A stretch of DNA of 30,842 nt, from assembly GCA_017455085.1 (NCBI GenBank), contig JAFTBT010000113.1:1-30842 (forward strand), in the 5' to 3' direction. Below are positions 23,446 through 30,842 of the stretch, piece after piece (position 1 is the first letter of the stretch; every line of letters begins with the position of its first letter). The notes below the pieces were generated by a model. The model was not told where the DNA came from, did not search any database, and saw nothing but the letters and a program-made list of their open reading frames with translations. Both the position numbers and the translations under genes were made by a program. The DNA is from Synergistaceae bacterium (lineage in GTDB: Bacteria; Synergistota; Synergistia; Synergistales; Aminobacteriaceae).

Positions 23446-24480
23446 ATGTTAAAGATTATAGCTTCAGCGTTAATGCTTCTCTCTATTGCGTCTGCAGCAA
23501 TGGCTGCGGACATCGAGGACTTCAAGGACGATACGCGCGTCTTCAAGATTGACCCGACTATCACCGTAAAGAAAGCGCATTTTCACAACAGGTACGGAAT
23601 AGATTTGACCGGAGACCTGTATCTTCCGGCAGGGTTCGACAGCGCAAAAAAGTATGCCGGTATCGCAGTAGCCGGGCCTTTCGGCGCAGTGAAAGAGCAG
23701 GTTTCAGGGCTGTACGCTCAGGAAATGGCTAAGGCCGGATTCGTGGCAGTAGCGTTTGATCCGTCGTTCACCGGCGAGAGCGGAGGAGCTGCGCGGTATG
23801 TTTCGTCCCCTGAGATTAACACTGAGGACTTTTCTGCGGCGATAGACTTCCTGATGACCAGAGACTTCATCGACCAGGAAAGAGTCGGTATCATCGGCGT
23901 ATGCGGCTGGGGCGGAATAGGTCTGAACGCCGCCGCGGCTGATACCCGCATAAAAGCATCCGTTATCTCTACAATGTATGATCTGAGCAGAGTTGCGAGG
24001 AACGGGTATTTTGACGCTCAAGACAGCGCAGAGGCACGCTATCAGGCCAAGAAAGCCATGAACGAGCAGAGAATCAAAGACTACAAGGCCGGGACATATG
24101 CACGTGCAGGCGGAGTAGTTGACCCATTGCCGGAAGATGCTCCGCAGTTCGTGAAGGATTATTATGCTTACTACAAGACACCTAGAGGCTATCACAAGAG
24201 ATCTCTGAACTCAAACGAAGGCTGGAACGTTACAGCAGGACTCGCAATGATCAACATGCCTATGCTTACGGACATTGAGGATATTCGCAGCGCAGTGCTG
24301 GTGATTCACGGCGAAAAAGCCCACTCAAGATATTTGGGTGAGGACGCTTTCAAGAGGCTCAAGGGCAGCAACAAGGAGCTGATGATCATTCCGGGAGCTT
24401 CACACGTGGATCTATACGACAACATGGAGGCTATCCCGTTTGCAAAGATAGTGGAGTTCATGAACACATACATGAAGTAG
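23446..24480 (+). CDS. Exported alpha/beta hydrolase (dienelactone-hydrolase/YcjY-like)
   Basis: A 344-residue protein with a signal peptide (MLKIIASALMLLSIASAAMA, cleavage near residue 20-22). ATG 23446 is chosen because AGGAGG lies upstream and a signal peptide begins there. The alpha/beta-hydrolase core shows AGPFGAVKEQ (oxyanion region), the nucleophile elbow GVCGWGG with Cys153 instead of Ser, VLVIHGEKAHSRY in the acid region, and a catalytic His320 in GASHVDLYDN. Cys nucleophiles are known in dienelactone hydrolases. The substrate is unknown; a periplasmic ester or lactone is likely. It is a stand-alone gene with its own terminator. Confidence 0.85.
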   Translation: MLKIIASALMLLSIASAAMAADIEDFKDDTRVFKIDPTITVKKAHFHNRYGIDLTGDLYLPAGFDSAKKYAGIAVAGPFGAVKEQVSGLYAQEMAKAGFVAVAFDPSFTGESGGAARYVSSPEINTEDFSAAIDFLMTRDFIDQERVGIIGVCGWGGIGLNAAAADTRIKASVISTMYDLSRVARNGYFDAQDSAEARYQAKKAMNEQRIKDYKAGTYARAGGVVDPLPEDAPQFVKDYYAYYKTPRGYHKRSLNSNEGWNVTAGLAMINMPMLTDIEDIRSAVLVIHGEKAHSRYLGEDAFKRLKGSNKELMIIPGASHVDLYDNMEAIPFAKIVEFMNTYMK

Positions 24481-24507
24481 CAGAAACATAAACACTCTGA
24501 GATTCAG

Positions 24508-24539
24508 TTACCCTGCATATGACGTGCGGGGTAATTTTT
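24508..24539 (+). terminator. Rho-independent terminator after the hydrolase
   Basis: TTACCCTGCA (24508-24517) pairs with TGCGGGGTAA (24525-24534) with one T:G wobble around a 7-base loop, followed by TTTTTG. It is strong and compact. Confidence 0.88.
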
Positions 24540-24547
24540 GTTATCAT
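24539..24547 (+). promoter_or_regulatory. Extended -10 fused to the preceding terminator
   Basis: TGTTATCAT begins at the last T of the terminator run. A possible -35, ATGACG (24519-24524), lies inside the hairpin at 17 bases spacing. It is placed 33 bases before the next ATG. Confidence 0.5.
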
Positions 24548-24579
24548 GACCCGAATTTTCACGAACAGGAGAGATTCAC

Positions 24580-25974
24580 ATGAAGCCAGACATACGCAGA
24601 TTCTCACCAGAGAGCCGCAAAGGAAAGTCTTCGGTGGTGCCGATCATCATGATCTCACTCGGAGTAGTATTCTGTATCGGCATTGTTATGCAGTTCATGG
24701 ATGCCGCAGAACAAGAAAGCATCATTAACGAAACCGTGAGCTTGTTTGACGCAGGGCAGAAAGAAGATGCATTGACGTGTTTGCAGCGGAGAGTGTTTAG
24801 TTTTTCTGACGAACAGAGTAAAAAACTGAATGATGCTGTGATGAGATACGTTGACCGCAAAGTATCAGCTAATGAGTATAAAGACGCTATAGATACCCTC
24901 AACGATTACAGGCTTAACGGAGTACTAAACTACAGCAGCGTACGGAATGCAAGATACACAAAACTGGATGAGGTCAGAGAAAAATATATCACCTACTCAG
25001 TCGATAAGAATGACTACAGGACAGCAATAAATCTTCTTCAGGCAAGAGGTAATTTGCTCACTGATCAGGAACGCACCCAGCTTCACGAGATACTCACAGA
25101 ATATGTCCTCAAGGAATCGGAAGCAGGAGAGATTACCGACTCTGTGAAGCTATTTCGGGAGTCTTGGCCGGAAGGGAAAGATGTTATCACTCCAGCTCTC
25201 TCGAAATATGCCGCCAAGATCACCGCAGAAATATCGGCTCTCTCTTCCCCTGACTACGAACTTGCACGGGCAAAGGGCAGCAAACTTGACTGTGTGGACC
25301 TTCAGTTACAGTATTGTCATGAGTTGTACAAGTTGAGCTATGACATTAAGCAGGTGTATCCGGACGGAGTTGAAGTTGGTGATACAGACCTGAAAAAGTA
25401 CTACATAACGAATATCATCAACAACACTTCAGGCAGAGACATAAAGTTCTCCCCGATGATAATCTTCAGCAGAGAGCAGAAAAGTATGGTGCTGACCATT
25501 GACCTTGAGAGCATAAAACCGAAGTATTCAGTGCGACTCCTTGCGGGAGAGATGTTCAGGCACGGAGCAGAGTTTGCTGCAAAGAGTTTCGCTGAAGCCG
25601 AGAGCCTGCTGCTTGCTGATGCGGTATATCTTGACATCGGGACAGTAACAGAAATAAAGGAGACAACAATACGAAGAAAAGATGATAGGACGGTTTTCAG
25701 TTCAAGGACTACCAGCCGCGATTTGAGCATATATTCTGCGGTGAATAATCTGGCTATGTACAGCGTAAAGGATCCTTCAAAAGGTGTAGTGATGATTATG
25801 GATTCACATGATCCGCAGGCCGCTAATGAAGAGTGGCTGGCGAAACAGTATCAATCACTCTATGATTGGGACAGGCTGGGGAGTTTTGACTCAACGAAAG
25901 TAATGGAGAATCTGGACAGAGTAATAGATTTCTCGTACATGTACAGAAACGCAGAGAGGAATCACCCAGAGTGA
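24580..25974 (+). CDS. Membrane-anchored protein of an unrecognised family, paralog 1
   Basis: A 464-residue protein. A short basic N-terminus is followed by one transmembrane helix (VVPIIMISLGVVFCIGIVMQF, about residues 19-39). A helical, TPR-like middle comes next (FDAGQKEDALTCLQRR, NEYKDAIDTLNDYRL, NDYRTAINLLQARG). The C-terminal ~230-residue domain contains YCHELYKLSYDIKQVYPDGV, AAKSFAEAESLLLADAVYLD and SKGVVMIMDSHDPQAANEEW. These three blocks recur in the next gene. I know no function for the domain. The protein most likely faces the periplasm or is anchored at the membrane. AGGAGAG precedes the ATG. Confidence 0.8.
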   Translation: MKPDIRRFSPESRKGKSSVVPIIMISLGVVFCIGIVMQFMDAAEQESIINETVSLFDAGQKEDALTCLQRRVFSFSDEQSKKLNDAVMRYVDRKVSANEYKDAIDTLNDYRLNGVLNYSSVRNARYTKLDEVREKYITYSVDKNDYRTAINLLQARGNLLTDQERTQLHEILTEYVLKESEAGEITDSVKLFRESWPEGKDVITPALSKYAAKITAEISALSSPDYELARAKGSKLDCVDLQLQYCHELYKLSYDIKQVYPDGVEVGDTDLKKYYITNIINNTSGRDIKFSPMIIFSREQKSMVLTIDLESIKPKYSVRLLAGEMFRHGAEFAAKSFAEAESLLLADAVYLDIGTVTEIKETTIRRKDDRTVFSSRTTSRDLSIYSAVNNLAMYSVKDPSKGVVMIMDSHDPQAANEEWLAKQYQSLYDWDRLGSFDSTKVMENLDRVIDFSYMYRNAERNHPE

Positions 25975-25991
25975 TTAGGCACTTTATGTTT

Positions 25992-26025
25992 TCCCCGTGA
26001 GTGGAAGAGCTTGCGGGGATTTTTT
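25992..26025 (+). terminator. Rho-independent terminator
   Basis: TCCCCG (25992-25997) pairs with CGGGGA (26014-26019), with possible further AG/CT pairing inside, and is followed by six Ts. It lies 18 bases after the stop of paralog 1. Confidence 0.78.
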
Positions 26026-26026
26026 A

Positions 26027-26035
26027 TGCTATTAT
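26027..26035 (+). promoter_or_regulatory. Extended -10 promoter for paralog 2
   Basis: TGCTATTAT begins one base after the terminator T run and lies 32 bases before the ATG at 26067. This is the same terminator-promoter fusion as before paralog 1. Confidence 0.5.
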
Positions 26036-26066
26036 AGCGGCCATCCCAAATAATGAGGTGATTTGT

Positions 26067-27431
26067 ATGGCAGCAGGAGAGTTTCTATTGGTGCTGTTAG
26101 GTCTGGTTTACTTTGTGTGCTGGTTATACGCAAAGTTTGATCACTCTGGCTGGAATGAACAAAATAATCCTTATGAGAATGCACGTATAACCGAAGAAAC
26201 AATCGGTAAACTAAATTTCTTAATGACTAAGCGATATAGGGACATGCAGGGCGGAAATTATTACACACGCAAGATAACATTCACTTTCTCTGATGGCTTC
26301 TGGTACACTTCCTATAAACTTATACTCCCTTCTGATTTGCAAAACATACCCCCTAACCCCTTCAGTCCAGAGTGGTCAAAACTTAGACAGAAAGCAATCA
26401 ATGCCCACTCTAAAGCCGTCCGGAAAAAAACTTCACGCAGAACCCACACAAATATCAACACCAAAAAATTGCTAGTACGTGCAGTAGTTACAGTTATTGT
26501 TGTCTTGGCAGTGTATATACTCATGCGTCCGGTCATATTTGCCTATCTCGGTAATGCAGCAGTGAAGAGAGGAGAATACGAGAAAGGCATTGAGCTTTTG
26601 CAGAAGGCACAGGGTTGGGAATCTGCCCAGAAAGATTTGTATGACGCTTGGCTGAAGTTTGCTGATCATGAGGCGGATGAAGTCAAGGCCAACAAAGAAG
26701 ATTCTAATGCTGCCGGAGCTCGCGGCCAAAAACTCCGGGCTCTGGATGCTCAGTTGAGGTACTGCCACGCTCTCCACACTATGAGCTATGACCTGTCGAA
26801 AGTTTACCCATCCGGAGTAGTCGTAGATGGTGCTGCACTTGACGGCTATCACATCACAAAACTCGGCACAGAATCTCAGGATAGACTTGTAGACGCTTCA
26901 AGTATACTAGTTTTCAGGCGGGAACAGCTGGGTATTCCGAGAGATACTGACTCAGAGACAGACGAACCTCCTGCTGTGAAGTATGCAGTGAGACTTTTGC
27001 CGGGCAGCATGTTCGTACTTGACGGGGATTTTGCAGCAAAGTCCTTCAGTGAGGCGAAGTGCATAATCATAATGGATTCTGTTTATGTCGAGACTGGTGC
27101 ATTTATAGAATCCAGTATACCAAGCGGCAAGGAAGTTTACACTATGGACATGAAAGAATACGCCAGCAGAATCAAAACTAGGAGGCTGCCTTACTATGCA
27201 GCTGTTGACGCTCTGACAGCCTACAGTAAGGCAAAACCTTCAAGCGGTGTAGTCTTACTAAGCAATATAAATCAGCCTGTGTGTGCAAATGAAGACTGGC
27301 AGAAACAACATACTGGGATTGATAGATATTACTCCATAAATGACTACTACAGGATAGGTAAATTTGACACCAGCATAAAGGTAGAACGTCTTGCTCCGAT
27401 CATTATGCTTTTCTTGTTGGAGGCAATGTAG
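26067..27431 (+). CDS. Membrane protein of the same unrecognised family, paralog 2
   Basis: A 454-residue protein. There are two transmembrane helices (EFLLVLLGLVYFVCWLY at the start, and VTVIVVLAVYILMRPVIF near residue 140). Between them is a soluble part with NYYTRKITFTFSDGFWY, absent from paralog 1. A single TPR-like unit (KRGEYEKGIELLQKAQG) leads into the shared C-terminal domain: YCHALHTMSYDLSKVYPSGV, AAKSFSEAKCIIIMDSVYVE, SSGVVLLSNINQPVCANEDW. ATG 26067 (MAAGEFLL) with GAGGTGAT upstream is chosen; an upstream frame extension to 26001 would start inside the terminator. The aldo/keto reductase gene follows one base after the stop. Confidence 0.8.
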   Translation: MAAGEFLLVLLGLVYFVCWLYAKFDHSGWNEQNNPYENARITEETIGKLNFLMTKRYRDMQGGNYYTRKITFTFSDGFWYTSYKLILPSDLQNIPPNPFSPEWSKLRQKAINAHSKAVRKKTSRRTHTNINTKKLLVRAVVTVIVVLAVYILMRPVIFAYLGNAAVKRGEYEKGIELLQKAQGWESAQKDLYDAWLKFADHEADEVKANKEDSNAAGARGQKLRALDAQLRYCHALHTMSYDLSKVYPSGVVVDGAALDGYHITKLGTESQDRLVDASSILVFRREQLGIPRDTDSETDEPPAVKYAVRLLPGSMFVLDGDFAAKSFSEAKCIIIMDSVYVETGAFIESSIPSGKEVYTMDMKEYASRIKTRRLPYYAAVDALTAYSKAKPSSGVVLLSNINQPVCANEDWQKQHTGIDRYYSINDYYRIGKFDTSIKVERLAPIIMLFLLEAM

Positions 27432-27432
27432 C

Positions 27433-28332
27433 ATGAAGAATATGACAGTTATTTTTCTGGCAGTGATGCTTTTGACAGGGTATGTGTCACCCAATTCAAG
27501 CTACCCTCAGCCTCATGAAGTCCCAGCAGTAACTCTCAATTCCGGATACACTATGCCTGTGTTCGGACTCGGTACGTGGACGCTCAACAACCACACAGCA
27601 GAAGAAGCTACATACACCGCCATACTCTCAGGCTACAGACTCTTCGACACCGCACGCTACTACGCCAACGAACACGGAGTCGGACGCGGAGTCAGAAAGG
27701 CTATCTCCGAAGGCATAATCTCACGTGAAGATGTCTTCATCACCAGCAAGATCGTTCCATACGGAAAAAGAGACTATGACTCTCTCATCAACGACAGCAA
27801 TAATACTCTTGGGCTGAAGTATATTGACCTCATGCTCATTCATCAGTCAGGATACGGCGATAAATATCTCTACAAAGCTCTCGAACGCGCAGTAAAAAGA
27901 GGCATCGTAAGGTCTATCGGGATCTCTAACTACTACACTCCGGAAGAATACGAACGCATCACTGAAGACGCAGAGATTCCCCCAGCAGTCGTCCAGAACG
28001 AGAATCATCCCTATTACCAGAACACCCAGCTCCAGAAATACCTTCAGCCCTATGGAGTCATCATAGAGTCTTGGTATCCTTTGGGAGGACGAGGCCACAA
28101 TCAGGAACTATTTTCCGACAAAGTCATTGCTCGTATCGCCAAAAATCACCGAAAATCTCCCGCGCAGGTCATCATCCGCTGGCACATTCAGGACGGCTAT
28201 ATCGTGATACCCGGCTCAAAAAATCCCGAACATATCCGCGACAATATTGACGTGTTCGACTTCGAGCTTACTGATGACGAAATGAAAGCTATCCAGAATC
28301 TCAACCATAACCGCAGATTCGAAAACTGGTAG
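27433..28332 (+). CDS. Aldo/keto reductase with a signal-like N-terminus
   Basis: A 299-residue (beta/alpha)8 oxidoreductase that should reduce carbonyls with NADPH. The catalytic tetrad is complete: Asp72 and Tyr77 (LFDTARYYANE), Lys106 (VFITSK) and His137 (DLMLIHQ). The NADP-binding end is present (IVIPGSKNPEHIRDNI). It opens TMPVFGLGTWTLN like class AKR5-type enzymes. The odd part is the 25-residue hydrophobic N-terminus MKNMTVIFLAVMLLTGYVSP, which resembles a signal peptide or anchor. ATG 27433 has GGAGG 9 bases upstream and directly follows the stop of paralog 2, so it may be cotranscribed. The 3' end lies 2 bases from a convergent gene. Confidence 0.9.
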   Translation: MKNMTVIFLAVMLLTGYVSPNSSYPQPHEVPAVTLNSGYTMPVFGLGTWTLNNHTAEEATYTAILSGYRLFDTARYYANEHGVGRGVRKAISEGIISREDVFITSKIVPYGKRDYDSLINDSNNTLGLKYIDLMLIHQSGYGDKYLYKALERAVKRGIVRSIGISNYYTPEEYERITEDAEIPPAVVQNENHPYYQNTQLQKYLQPYGVIIESWYPLGGRGHNQELFSDKVIARIAKNHRKSPAQVIIRWHIQDGYIVIPGSKNPEHIRDNIDVFDFELTDDEMKAIQNLNHNRRFENW

Positions 28333-28334
28333 GG

Positions 28335-28874
28335 CTATATGCTCTGCCAGATACTTTTTACGAACTCCATGAAGCTGTTCGTCGTGAAGTACCTGCACAT
28401 AAACGCTATCACTGATATTCCTACAGACCACAGCACAAACGTAATTTCTCCGCCGCTCATCACTCCGATCTTGTTCGACATCCTGAATACATGCATCCCA
28501 ATTTCTCGCTTCCACGGGCGCAAGAACGGCACAGTACCGCACCATGCATCCTCAAGAATATGCAGCAGGCACCCCACAAACCAGAACCCTGCACACGCCC
28601 ACACGTCCCTGTGAGCATCTCGGCCGTCCACCAGCGCAGCTATTCTCGGCACTATCCACCCAGCCCGCTTGAAACACACATACGTCAGCAGCCCCCACGG
28701 GATAAACCAGTGCGTATATCTCCTGTGATACCTGTTGCGCCTCTTCCCGAAAAACATGTACTCTGACGAATCCGGAAACGTGCTGCCCATGTAGCTCATC
28801 AGTGCCGCCAAAACTGAGCCGGTCGTCCCAAAAACTATTGCTGTCGTAGAAATTCTGTGTCCTTTTCCCGTCAA
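28335..28874 (-). CDS. YdjM-like membrane-bound hydrolase family protein (DUF457 type)
   Basis: A 179-residue membrane protein with about four hydrophobic segments. It carries the family's metal-binding-like residues: MTGKGHRIS at the start, GSTFPDSSEYMF, then HRRYTHWF, and CLLHILEDAWCGTVPF. These His and Asp clusters match the YdjM/LexA-regulated membrane metal-dependent hydrolase family, whose reaction is not established. The TTG start overlaps the TGA of the metal permease gene (TTGA), so it is translated as the last gene of the transporter operon. No terminator separates it from the convergent reductase gene. Confidence 0.82.
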   Translation of the reverse strand: MTGKGHRISTTAIVFGTTGSVLAALMSYMGSTFPDSSEYMFFGKRRNRYHRRYTHWFIPWGLLTYVCFKRAGWIVPRIAALVDGRDAHRDVWACAGFWFVGCLLHILEDAWCGTVPFLRPWKREIGMHVFRMSNKIGVMSGGEITFVLWSVGISVIAFMCRYFTTNSFMEFVKSIWQSI

Positions 28875-29668
28875 AATATCACCCTCACTAGTATTAGTAT
28901 CGCTGTGTCTGAAAGTATTACTCCTGCGCCTACAGGTATGTTTATCAGGAACGAAAACACCAGCCCCGCAATAAAACCCGTCAGAGAAATTACACCCGAC
29001 AGTATCATAAGACTCTTGAACCCTGACGCGATTCTTCTCGCAGTCACCGCTGGAAGTATTATTATTCCGGAGATGAGCAGTGTACCAGTTATCCGCATCC
29101 CTATCACCACAACTAAAGCCGTAAGCATCGAGATTATGAACTGGTATAGTGCCGTGTTGATTCCCAGTGAGCGCGCATAGTCCTCGTTATAGGTGATCAG
29201 AAAAATCCTGTTGTAGAACACCACAAACACACCCATCACCAGAATCGACAGCCCAGCCGACAAATACATATCCCCGTCACTCACTGCTAATACACTCCCG
29301 AAAAGATAGCTGTTCATCGCTGAGAATTGGCCCGTCAACGAAGACACCATCACTCCCAGCGCAAGGGCAGCACTCGAAGCTATGGCTATGGCTATGTCTC
29401 CGGCAGTCCGGAATCTCTGGCTGACGTACATTATCGCAAACGAAGCTAGTATCACCGCAGGAGCAGACACCAGCATTACCGGCAGCCCCAGTGCCGAAGC
29501 TATCGACAGGGACGAGAATCCCACCTCAGAGAGCCCGTGACCTATCAGCGAATAGTGCTTAAGCACCAGAATCACACCCAGCACTGACGCGCACACAGCT
29601 ATCATTGCTCCGGAGACCAACGCCCTCCACACGAACGGGTAGCTCAGAATCTCGACAAGCTCACTCAT
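28871..29668 (-). CDS. znuB: Metal ABC transporter permease (ABC-3 family)
   Basis: A 265-residue inner-membrane permease with about eight hydrophobic segments and the ABC-3 family core (VLVLKHYSLIGHGLSEVGFSS-type block near the N-terminus, and GTLLISGIIILPAVTAR late). It moves Zn2+ or Mn2+ inward with the ATPase encoded just upstream, whose end it overlaps by 8 bases. I use znuB for the family. The metal is not certain. The downstream YdjM-like gene begins in its stop codon. Confidence 0.88.
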   Translation of the reverse strand: MSELVEILSYPFVWRALVSGAMIAVCASVLGVILVLKHYSLIGHGLSEVGFSSLSIASALGLPVMLVSAPAVILASFAIMYVSQRFRTAGDIAIAIASSAALALGVMVSSLTGQFSAMNSYLFGSVLAVSDGDMYLSAGLSILVMGVFVVFYNRIFLITYNEDYARSLGINTALYQFIISMLTALVVVIGMRITGTLLISGIIILPAVTARRIASGFKSLMILSGVISLTGFIAGLVFSFLINIPVGAGVILSDTAILILVRVIF

Positions 29669-30299
29669 TGGGATAATTCACTGCCTTTCCGTGAGAGAGT
29701 GTGATGACTTTGTCGGCATGTATTCCCTCAAGGTCAGAAGCATCATGCGTCACCATCACTACAGCACATCCAGAATCTACGCACTTCCTCAGCACAGAGA
29801 AGAGCAGTTCATGACTCTCCGCATCGAGTCCAGCGCAAGGCTCATCCAGCAGAAGCAGCTCCGGCTCTCCGCACAATGCCCGCGCCAAAAGTACACGCCT
29901 CATCTGTCCGCCCGAAAGCATGTCTATTCCGCGTCCGGCCAAGTCCGAAATTCCGAGTGCATTCATCGCCTGCAAAGCCCTGTGTCTGTCGTGAGCAGTG
30001 TAGAACAATCTTCCGCGTCCCTGCGTTCCGGTGATGACGATCTCGCTGACGGTTGCGGGAAAATTCCGGTCTGCCTCCTCGATCTGCGGGACATAGCCGA
30101 TTCTGCCGGTGCGTGTGATTTCTCCTGAACTCAGTGGCAGCAGCCCAGCAATACCCTTCGTGAGCGTACTCTTGCCGCTTCCGTTTGCGCCGGTGATGAA
30201 TACGAACTCTCCGCCCTTCACGCTCAGAGATACCCCGTCAATTGCTGCAGCATCCCCGTACTTGATGACGGCATTAGTGAGCTTGAGTCTGTCAGTCAT
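29661..30299 (-). CDS. znuC: Metal ABC transporter ATP-binding protein
   Basis: A 212-residue ATPase with all ABC motifs: Walker A GANGSGKST (37-45), Q-loop at YVPQIEEADRNFP, signature LSGGQMRRV (128-136), Walker B LLLLDEPCAGLD, and the switch His in VVMVTHD. The DRNFPATVSEIV stretch after the Q-loop is typical of the ZnuC/MntB-like subgroup. The ATG overlaps the end of the binding-protein gene by 8 bases, so the three proteins are coupled. Confidence 0.93.
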   Translation of the reverse strand: MTDRLKLTNAVIKYGDAAAIDGVSLSVKGGEFVFITGANGSGKSTLTKGIAGLLPLSSGEITRTGRIGYVPQIEEADRNFPATVSEIVITGTQGRGRLFYTAHDRHRALQAMNALGISDLAGRGIDMLSGGQMRRVLLARALCGEPELLLLDEPCAGLDAESHELLFSVLRKCVDSGCAVVMVTHDASDLEGIHADKVITLSHGKAVNYPNE

Positions 30300-30842
30300 T
30301 CAGAAACCTTGCGAGATTCGTGAAGTTGTCGGCCATGATTTGCAGGAATGTGCGTGAAGTGTCCTGCGCTGTGTGTGCTGTGAAGAAGGGCAGAATTTCG
30401 GTGCGGGTCTGCTTGCTGATGGATTGGGTCACGAGCGAGATCGGCAGGTCGGAAAGTATATGCCTGACGTGATTCTCCTGAATGTGCCTGATGATTTCGG
30501 CCATGCGCTTGATGCCGGGTTCGTTTTCGCCCTCGTATGCGCTGACGTACTCGAAGCCGTAGCGTCTCACGAAGTACACGCATGAGAACTCCCCAGCGAA
30601 GACCAGAGTGCGATTCTTTGGGAGGGCAGCAAATTTTTCGTCCAGTTCCGCGAGTTGTGCGCAGTATTCGGCGGCGTTGTGGGTGTACTTGGCCGAATGG
30701 TCGGGGTCAGCACTGCAGAGAGCTTCCGTGATGTTGTAGATCATTCTCTGCGCGAGTGATAAGTCCATCCAGATATGCGGGTCATTTTCGGCGGTTAAGT
30801 GTATGCCGTTTGACGCATCGACTATCAGGGTATTAGTGATTG
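30292..30842 (-). CDS. znuA: Metal ABC transporter substrate-binding protein (C-terminal part)
   Basis: The frame is open to the window edge, so the N-terminus is missing; about 183 residues are visible. ENDPHIWMD contains the conserved DPHIW metal-ligand His of the ZnuA/TroA/PsaA family. The second-lobe segment reads FAGEFSCVYFVRRYGFEY, where zinc-type proteins usually have His and manganese-type proteins have Glu at the ligand position. It is a periplasmic or lipid-anchored receptor delivering metal to the permease. The stop overlaps the start of the ATPase gene. Homologs with this Glu are often Mn-type, but that is only suggestive. Confidence 0.87.
   Translation of the reverse strand, partial: ITNTLIVDASNGIHLTAENDPHIWMDLSLAQRMIYNITEALCSADPDHSAKYTHNAAEYCAQLAELDEKFAALPKNRTLVFAGEFSCVYFVRRYGFEYVSAYEGENEPGIKRMAEIIRHIQENHVRHILSDLPISLVTQSISKQTRTEILPFFTAHTAQDTSRTFLQIMADNFTNLARFLND

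Noticed and set aside
26001..26066. Longer N-terminus for paralog 2 starting at GTG 26001
   Set aside because: It would start inside the terminator hairpin and run through the promoter; ATG 26067 has a ribosome site and begins a membrane helix.

Overview
The window looks like chromosomal DNA from a Gram-negative-type anaerobe. The best guess is a gut or rumen member of the Synergistota. This is inference from a zinc-ribbon L28, lipoproteins with a glycine run after the cysteine, exported soluble enzymes, and a split Mrp/Mbh-type antiporter that carries a DUF4040 subunit. No rRNA or species-level marker is present. Promoters repeatedly show an extended -10 (TGnTATnAT), and many genes are coupled through ATGA overlaps.

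Left part (1-4819, + strand): the 3' end of an unidentified gene, possibly hsdR, overlaps a YgjP-type metallopeptidase. Next come rpmB overlapping a leucyl aminopeptidase (pepA), then a tight run of a CitE/HpcH-type lyase, a GNAT acetyltransferase and a hexapeptide acetyltransferase. From 11323 down to 4951 on the - strand lies a complete-looking cation/proton antiporter operon, mnhE-F-G-DUF4040-B-C-D-D'. A decayed PIN toxin-antitoxin pair is lodged in its middle.

Centre (11460-18840): wreckage of a flavocytochrome/FMN-binding fumarate-reductase-like gene, a membrane acyltransferase, a J-domain protein with no ATG/GTG/TTG start for its J domain, a 1100-residue M4-type metalloprotease lipoprotein, and a small secreted protein of unknown function. 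On the - strand follow a solitary phage-type RecA-like ATPase and a membrane-anchored coiled-coil/SEL1 protein.

Right part (21060-30842): tRNA-Lys(UUU) and tRNA-Glu(UUC), then at once an A+T-richer cassette. It holds a 46-residue Cys-containing peptide too short to be noticed as an ordinary gene, a radical SAM/SPASM enzyme with an N-terminal PqqD-like (RRE) region, and a translationally coupled 89-residue protein. I read this as a candidate peptide-modification (RiPP) locus and as the most interesting system here. Downstream are an exported dienelactone-hydrolase-like enzyme, two tandem membrane proteins that are diverged paralogs of a family I do not recognise, and an aldo/keto reductase with a signal-like N-terminus. 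The - strand ends with a Zn/Mn-type ABC transporter operon (znuA partial, znuC, znuB) coupled to a YdjM-like membrane protein.
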